A stretch of DNA of 64,000 nucleotides, taken from contig NZ_VLKF01000001.1 of the NCBI RefSeq assembly GCF_007994135.1, positions 2,914,001-2,978,000 on the forward strand, given 5' to 3'. Source of the DNA: Modestobacter roseus. GTDB lineage: Bacteria > Actinomycetota > Actinomycetes > Mycobacteriales > Geodermatophilaceae. The notes under the pieces are model-generated. The model searched no databases. It saw only the letters and a program-made list of their open reading frames with translations, and was not told the origin of the DNA. A program made the translations under genes and the position numbers. Positions within the stretch are counted from its first letter, which is position 1. The number at the start of each line of letters is the position of its first letter. This document shows, piece after piece, positions 60,416-64,000 of the stretch.

Positions 60416-61609
60416 TCAGGACCGGGCGCGCCAGCGGGCGACGGCGGCGCCGGGGACGGCGGCGATCCCCGCCTGCGCGGCGACGGCCAGCCCGGTGGCC
60501 AGCGCGGGCGCGCCGACCTCGGCCAGGACGGCGTCCCCGAGCGCACCGCCGGCGACGAGCACCCACAGCCCGGTGACCAGCCCGACGCCCGCGGCCGCGA
60601 GGACGCCCCACAGCGCCGCGGTGACGGCGCCGCCGTCGTCCGCAGCCATCCGCCGGCCCAGCGCGACGCCGGCCACCAGCCCGGCGAGCGCCGGCAGCGC
60701 CTGGGACAGGAACGCGATCAGCGGCACGGCCTGGGTGTCGGGCAGGGCGGCGAGCAGCGGCAGCGCGGGCACCGGCCCGAGCGTCACGCTGCCGACCGAC
60801 ACGAAGGTGCCCGCGCCGACGACGAAGCCGGGACCCGCGGCGAGCCCGGCGACCGCGGCCAGGGCGTTGGGCAGCAGCAGCAGGCTCAGCCCCACCAGCC
60901 CCGCAGCCCCGGCGCCGGCGCCCCCCAGCCCGGTGACCATGGCGGCGGCGCCGTCGACGTCGGAGCCCAGCGCGACGGCGAGGACGGCGGCGCACCCGGC
61001 GGCCAGCGCCAGCGTGCCGGCGGCCACGCCGCGCAGGACGGCGCGACCGGGCCCGGGGAACCGGTCCAGCAGCTCACCGCCGAGCGGGGAGTCCCGGAAC
61101 GCCCCGGCGCCGCCGGCGAGCAGCGCCAGCAGCACCGCCCCGGCGAGCGGCCGGACCAGCCCCACCTCGGCGTCGAGCGTGGTGACCAGCGTGGTGACCA
61201 GCGCCGTCGTCGCCGTGTGCACCGCGACGACGACCGCCACCACCCCGGCGACCGGCCCAGGCGAGTCCAGCTCGCGGACCGCGACCACCGAACCCGCCGC
61301 CCGGGCCAGCCCCCAGGCGATGCCCGCGGTGACCAGCAGCGGGGCGATCCGGAGAGGGCCGGAGGGGAGCTCGACCGCGGCACCGTGCGCCAGCAGCCAG
61401 AGCTGCCCGGCCACCCGCGCCGACGAGCCCGCCGGCAGCCCGCCGTCGGGGTCGAGGGCCTGCACGACCAGCATGGCGAGCCAGAGCCCGAGCAGCCCGG
61501 TGACCGGCACCGCGAGGGCGGTGGCCACCGCGAGCCAGCCGGTGGCGGGGCCGCGGCGTCCACCGGTGCCGCGTGACCCGAGGGGCAGGCGGGACAGCAG
61601 GGACGTCAC
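60416..61609 (-). CDS. PerM-like cell division membrane protein (DUF6350)
   Basis: 397 residues with about ten hydrophobic helices and almost no soluble domain. Its place immediately before purN-purH and behind sucD matches Rv0955 (PerM) of M. tuberculosis, which is linked to cell division under stress. Patterns such as PLRIAPLLVTAGIAWGLARAAG fit that family. The GTG at 61609 is six bases after GAGAGT (minus strand), and GGGGAG abuts the codon. The assignment leans on synteny and topology. Confidence 0.72.
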   Translation of the reverse strand: MTSLLSRLPLGSRGTGGRRGPATGWLAVATALAVPVTGLLGLWLAMLVVQALDPDGGLPAGSSARVAGQLWLLAHGAAVELPSGPLRIAPLLVTAGIAWGLARAAGSVVAVRELDSPGPVAGVVAVVVAVHTATTALVTTLVTTLDAEVGLVRPLAGAVLLALLAGGAGAFRDSPLGGELLDRFPGPGRAVLRGVAAGTLALAAGCAAVLAVALGSDVDGAAAMVTGLGGAGAGAAGLVGLSLLLLPNALAAVAGLAAGPGFVVGAGTFVSVGSVTLGPVPALPLLAALPDTQAVPLIAFLSQALPALAGLVAGVALGRRMAADDGGAVTAALWGVLAAAGVGLVTGLWVLVAGGALGDAVLAEVGAPALATGLAVAAQAGIAAVPGAAVARWRARS

Positions 61610-61615
61610 CTCCCC

Positions 61616-61621
61616 ACTCTC
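61616..61621 (-). promoter_or_regulatory. Possible -10 box for the PerM-like gene
   Basis: GAGAGT on the minus strand, six bases before the GTG at 61609. Confidence 0.35.
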
Positions 61622-61696
61622 GCAAGCGACGTCACCGGATCGGCGGTGCACGCGCCGGGCCCGGCGATCTCACACGCCGGTGTCACCGCACGGGGT

Positions 61697-62482
61697 TCAG
61701 GCGCCCCCGGCGGCGGTGCTGCCGCCGGGCTGCCCCGGCTCCTGCCCGGCCGGCCGGTCCGGACCCGGCGTCCAGGAGGGCGGGCCCTGGTACCCACCGG
61801 CCGGTGGCGGCCCCCAGCCGGCCTCGGGAGCCGGCGGCCCGTACGGCGGGGGTGCGCCGGGAGCCCACCCGCGGTACTGCGGCGCGGCGTCGTACGGGGA
61901 CGGCGCGTACCCCGGCGGCCAGCCGGTCGGTGGGCCCCAGCCGGGGGCGCCGGGTGGCGGCTGCGGCACGCCGGTCCACCCGGTCGGGGCGGCACCCGCC
62001 GCACGCAGCTCGGGGACCAGCCGGGAGATCGTGACCGCCAGCAGCGCTGTCGCGGTGAGGAAGGCGAGCAGCCCCATCAGCGTGAAACCGACGTCGAACG
62101 TGGTCAGCCACTCGGTCAGGGTGGTCAGGAAGACGAGCGCGGCCAGCCCGGCCGGGACGACGGCCCGCGGGAAGGGCACCCGCACCTCCCGGAAGGCCGG
62201 CAGCACGCTCCACACCGCCGCGACCACCAGCAGCACGAACGCGGCGGTCAGCCACACCGACCGGAACCCGTTGACCGAGGTGGCGGGGGCCCTGTAGCCG
62301 AAGCCGAGGTCGTACGCCGGGACGCTGAACCAGGGCACGCTGAGGAAGACCAGGTAGAGCAGCGCCCCGGCCGGGACGGCCAGGTCGGCCCACCCCAGCA
62401 CCCGCAGCCCGGGCCGGCGGCGAGGCGCCGGGGCAGGGGCCGCCGGCCCGTCCGCCGGCTGCTCGGGACCACGGGACGTCAT
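61697..62482 (-). CDS. Rv0954-like membrane protein with a proline/glycine-rich tail
   Basis: 261 residues. Four hydrophobic helices (LAVPAGALLYLVFLSVPWFSV, VWLTAAFVLLVVAAVWSVLP, VVPAGLAALVFLTTLTEWL, LMGLLAFLTATALLAVTI) are followed by an 85-residue tail of PPPGAPGWGPP-type repeats. Gene position between sucD and perM-like equals M. tuberculosis Rv0954 (DUF5336), which has the same layout. The ATG at 62482 is chosen for its GAGGAG nine bases upstream; a GTG at 62542 is possible. Confidence 0.65.
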   Translation of the reverse strand: MTSRGPEQPADGPAAPAPAPRRRPGLRVLGWADLAVPAGALLYLVFLSVPWFSVPAYDLGFGYRAPATSVNGFRSVWLTAAFVLLVVAAVWSVLPAFREVRVPFPRAVVPAGLAALVFLTTLTEWLTTFDVGFTLMGLLAFLTATALLAVTISRLVPELRAAGAAPTGWTGVPQPPPGAPGWGPPTGWPPGYAPSPYDAAPQYRGWAPGAPPPYGPPAPEAGWGPPPAGGYQGPPSWTPGPDRPAGQEPGQPGGSTAAGGA

Positions 62483-62552
62483 CGCTGCGAGCTCCTCGGG
62501 GGCGGGACGGGGTGCTGCGGGGGCCTCCGCATCGTCCCCCACCGCCGAACGC

Positions 62553-62588
62553 CGCTGCCCGGCACCTCCGCGGAGGTGCCGGGCAGCG
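62553..62588. other. Perfect 36-bp palindrome upstream of the Rv0954-like gene
   Basis: The arms 62553-62570 and 62571-62588 are exact complements (centre CCGCGG). It can form an 18-base-pair hairpin on either strand and may be a terminator for sucCD readthrough or an operator. No T-run follows. Confidence 0.6.
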
Positions 62589-62609
62589 CAGCTCTCCCGG
62601 CCCCGTCCC

Positions 62610-62683
62610 GGGTCCCACCCTGAGCGTGCGAAGGGTGGGGAGGACGGGGTCCCACCCTGAGCGTGCGAAGGGTGGGGAGGACG
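62610..62683. repeat. Two tandem 37-bp hairpin repeats downstream of sucD
   Basis: Identical copies at 62610-62646 and 62647-62683 each hold CCCACCCT and AGGGTGGG around a ten-base loop GAGCGTGCGA. They begin 11 bases past the sucD stop and probably serve as terminators for the sucCD transcript. Confidence 0.8.
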
Positions 62684-62693
62684 GGGTCCTTTC

Positions 62694-63572
62694 TCAGCCG
62701 CCGACGATCTCGCGCATCAGCACCGCGGTCTCCGACGGGGTCTTCCCCACCCGGACGCCGGCGGCCTCGAGGGCCTCCTGCTTGGCCTGGGCGGTGCCGG
62801 CCGAGCCGGAGACGATGGCGCCGGCGTGGCCCATGGTCTTGCCCTCGGGCGCGGTGAAGCCGGCGACGTAGCCGACGACCGGCTTGGTCACGTTGGCCTT
62901 GATGAAGTCCGCGGCCCGCTCCTCGGCGTCGCCGCCGATCTCGCCGATCATCACGATCGCCTCGGTCTCCGGGTCGTCCTGGAACGCCTGGAGGCAGTCG
63001 ATGTGGGTGGTGCCGATGACCGGGTCACCGCCGATGCCGACGGCGGTCGAGAAGCCGATGTCGCGCAGCTCGTACATCATCTGGTAGGTCAGCGTGCCGC
63101 TCTTGCTGACCAGGCCGATCTTGCCGGCCTTGGTGATGTTGGCGGGGATGATCCCGGCGTTGGACCGCCCGGGGCTGATCAGGCCGGGGCAGTTCGGGCC
63201 GATGATCCGGGTGGTGCCGCCCTGGGCGTGCGCCCAGAAGTAGGTCGAGTCGTGCACCGGGATGCCCTCGGTGATCACGACGGCGAGCCCGATCTGGGCG
63301 TCGACGGCCTCGATGACGGCGCCCTTCGCCCCGGCCGGCGGCACGAAGATGACGCTGACGTCGGCGCCGGTCTCCTTCATCGCGTCGGCGACGGAGCCGA
63401 AGACCGGCACGCTGGCGCCGTCGAAGTCGACGGACTCGCCGGCCTTCTTCGGGTTGACGCCACCGACGATGGCGGTGCCGGAGGCGAGCATGCGCTGGGT
63501 GTGCTTGCGCCCCTCGGACCCGGTCATGCCCTGGACGATGACCTTGCTGTTCTCGGTGAGGAAGATCGACAT
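62694..63572 (-). CDS. sucD: Succinyl-CoA ligase alpha subunit
   Basis: 292 residues. [19 protein letters not shown] is the CoA-binding start, [11 protein letters not shown] is conserved, and the phosphohistidine lies in [20 protein letters not shown]. With SucC it makes ATP or GTP from succinyl-CoA, including that produced by MutAB. The ATG at 63572 has AGGA upstream and follows sucC by 29 bases. Confidence 0.96.
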   Translation of the reverse strand: MSIFLTENSKVIVQGMTGSEGRKHTQRMLASGTAIVGGVNPKKAGESVDFDGASVPVFGSVADAMKETGADVSVIFVPPAGAKGAVIEAVDAQIGLAVVITEGIPVHDSTYFWAHAQGGTTRIIGPNCPGLISPGRSNAGIIPANITKAGKIGLVSKSGTLTYQMMYELRDIGFSTAVGIGGDPVIGTTHIDCLQAFQDDPETEAIVMIGEIGGDAEERAADFIKANVTKPVVGYVAGFTAPEGKTMGHAGAIVSGSAGTAQAKQEALEAAGVRVGKTPSETAVLMREIVGG

Positions 63573-63601
63573 CTCGGTAGTCCTGTTCAGGCCGGGGGCG
63601 A

Positions 63602-64000
63602 TTAGAGGGCGGCGAGCTCGGCGGCCCGGCGGGCGGCGCCGTCCATCGTGTCCACCACGGTCACCAGCGGGTGGTTGGCGTCGGCGAGGATCCGCCGGCC
63701 CTCCTCCACGTTGTTGCCGTCGAGCCGGACGACCAGCGGCTTGCTGGCCTCGTCGCCGAGCTGGCCCAGCGCCGCGACGATGCCGTTGGCGACGGCGTCG
63801 CAGGCGGTGATCCCGCCGAAGACGTTGACGAAGACGCTCTTCACGGCCGGGTCGGAGAGGATGATCCCCAGGCCGTTGGCCATGACCTCGGCCGAGGCGC
63901 CACCGCCGATGTCGAGGAAGTTGGCCGGCCGGACGCCGCCGAACTCCTCACCGGCGTAGGCGACGACGTCCAGGGTGCTCATGACCAGGCCGGCGCCGTT
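63602..64000 (-). CDS. sucC: Succinyl-CoA ligase beta subunit, C-terminal part
   Basis: The last 132 codons are visible and the gene runs off the right edge. [52 protein letters not shown] and [15 protein letters not shown] are the ligase beta-subunit C-terminal domain that binds CoA/phosphate with SucD. It ends with TAA. Confidence 0.95.
   Translation of the reverse strand, partial: NGAGLVMSTLDVVAYAGEEFGGVRPANFLDIGGGASAEVMANGLGIILSDPAVKSVFVNVFGGITACDAVANGIVAALGQLGDEASKPLVVRLDGNNVEEGRRILADANHPLVTVVDTMDGAARRAAELAAL

Overview
The window is very GC-rich, densely packed DNA from an actinobacterium. GTG starts, four-base GTGA/ATGA gene overlaps, leaderless -10/start-codon arrangements, a DUF222/HNH (13E12-type) gene with a LexA box, and a Mycobacterium-like order of nucleoside-salvage and TCA genes all point that way. 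The overall style resembles Geodermatophilaceae (Blastococcus, Geodermatophilus, Modestobacter), but the genus is an inference. I see no rRNA, tRNA, CRISPR array, prophage or insertion sequence.

Layout. 1-5.3 kb: a surface-glycan module with dTDP-3-amino-sugar enzymes (WxcM-like fusion, DegT/FdtB-type aminotransferase), a GtrB-like polyprenyl-phosphate glycosyltransferase, a GtrA-like flippase candidate and a polytopic GT-C-like protein. 5.5-10.5 kb: methylmalonyl-CoA mutase mutA-mutB with its chaperone GTPase meaB. 10.6-19.8 kb: M20 amidohydrolase and YbdK-type ligase facing a purine nucleoside phosphorylase/uronate dehydrogenase/phosphohexomutase operon, then a upp-led operon with a MocA oxidoreductase, two DUF805 proteins and a DUF1275 protein. 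19.9-22.6 kb: a GNAT fusion, a frameshifted NUDIX gene and a broken LexA-box-associated HNH gene. 22.8-29.7 kb: deoC with one full and one half-length aldehyde dehydrogenase, then a PucR regulator opposite a cytosine-deaminase-like enzyme and an NCS1 permease. 29.7-34.2 kb: an acidic two-repeat protein of unknown function, a DEAD-box helicase and adenosine deaminase. 34.4-43.1 kb: an ABC-2 exporter, then a nucleoside ABC importer (BMP lipoprotein, ATPase, two permeases) run into cdd and deoA. 43.4-52.1 kb: a D,D-carboxypeptidase, a YihY/BrkB protein, 2'-5' RNA ligase-like protein, trpS, hisC-like, galE, a CNNM/CorC protein and a frameshifted CAP-domain gene. 52.1-64 kb: a DUF559 gene between inverted repeats, icd, mdh, DUF3017, folD, a membrane protein, pentapeptide-repeat protein, purH, purN, a PerM-like protein, an Rv0954-like membrane protein, sucD and the end of sucC.

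How they work together. The dominant theme is nucleoside uptake and salvage: importer plus cdd, deoA, add, purine nucleoside phosphorylase, upp and a cytosine deaminase/permease pair, with deoC and aldehyde dehydrogenase taking deoxyribose carbon to acetaldehyde and acetate. Methylmalonyl-CoA mutase, succinyl-CoA ligase, icd and mdh feed and run the TCA cycle. Much of the order matches what I recall of M. tuberculosis Rv3305c-Rv3315c, Rv3330-Rv3339c and Rv0951-Rv0957, with insertions. Three genes (NUDIX, HNH, CAP) carry apparent frameshifts, and several intergenic structures deserve a genome-wide copy check.
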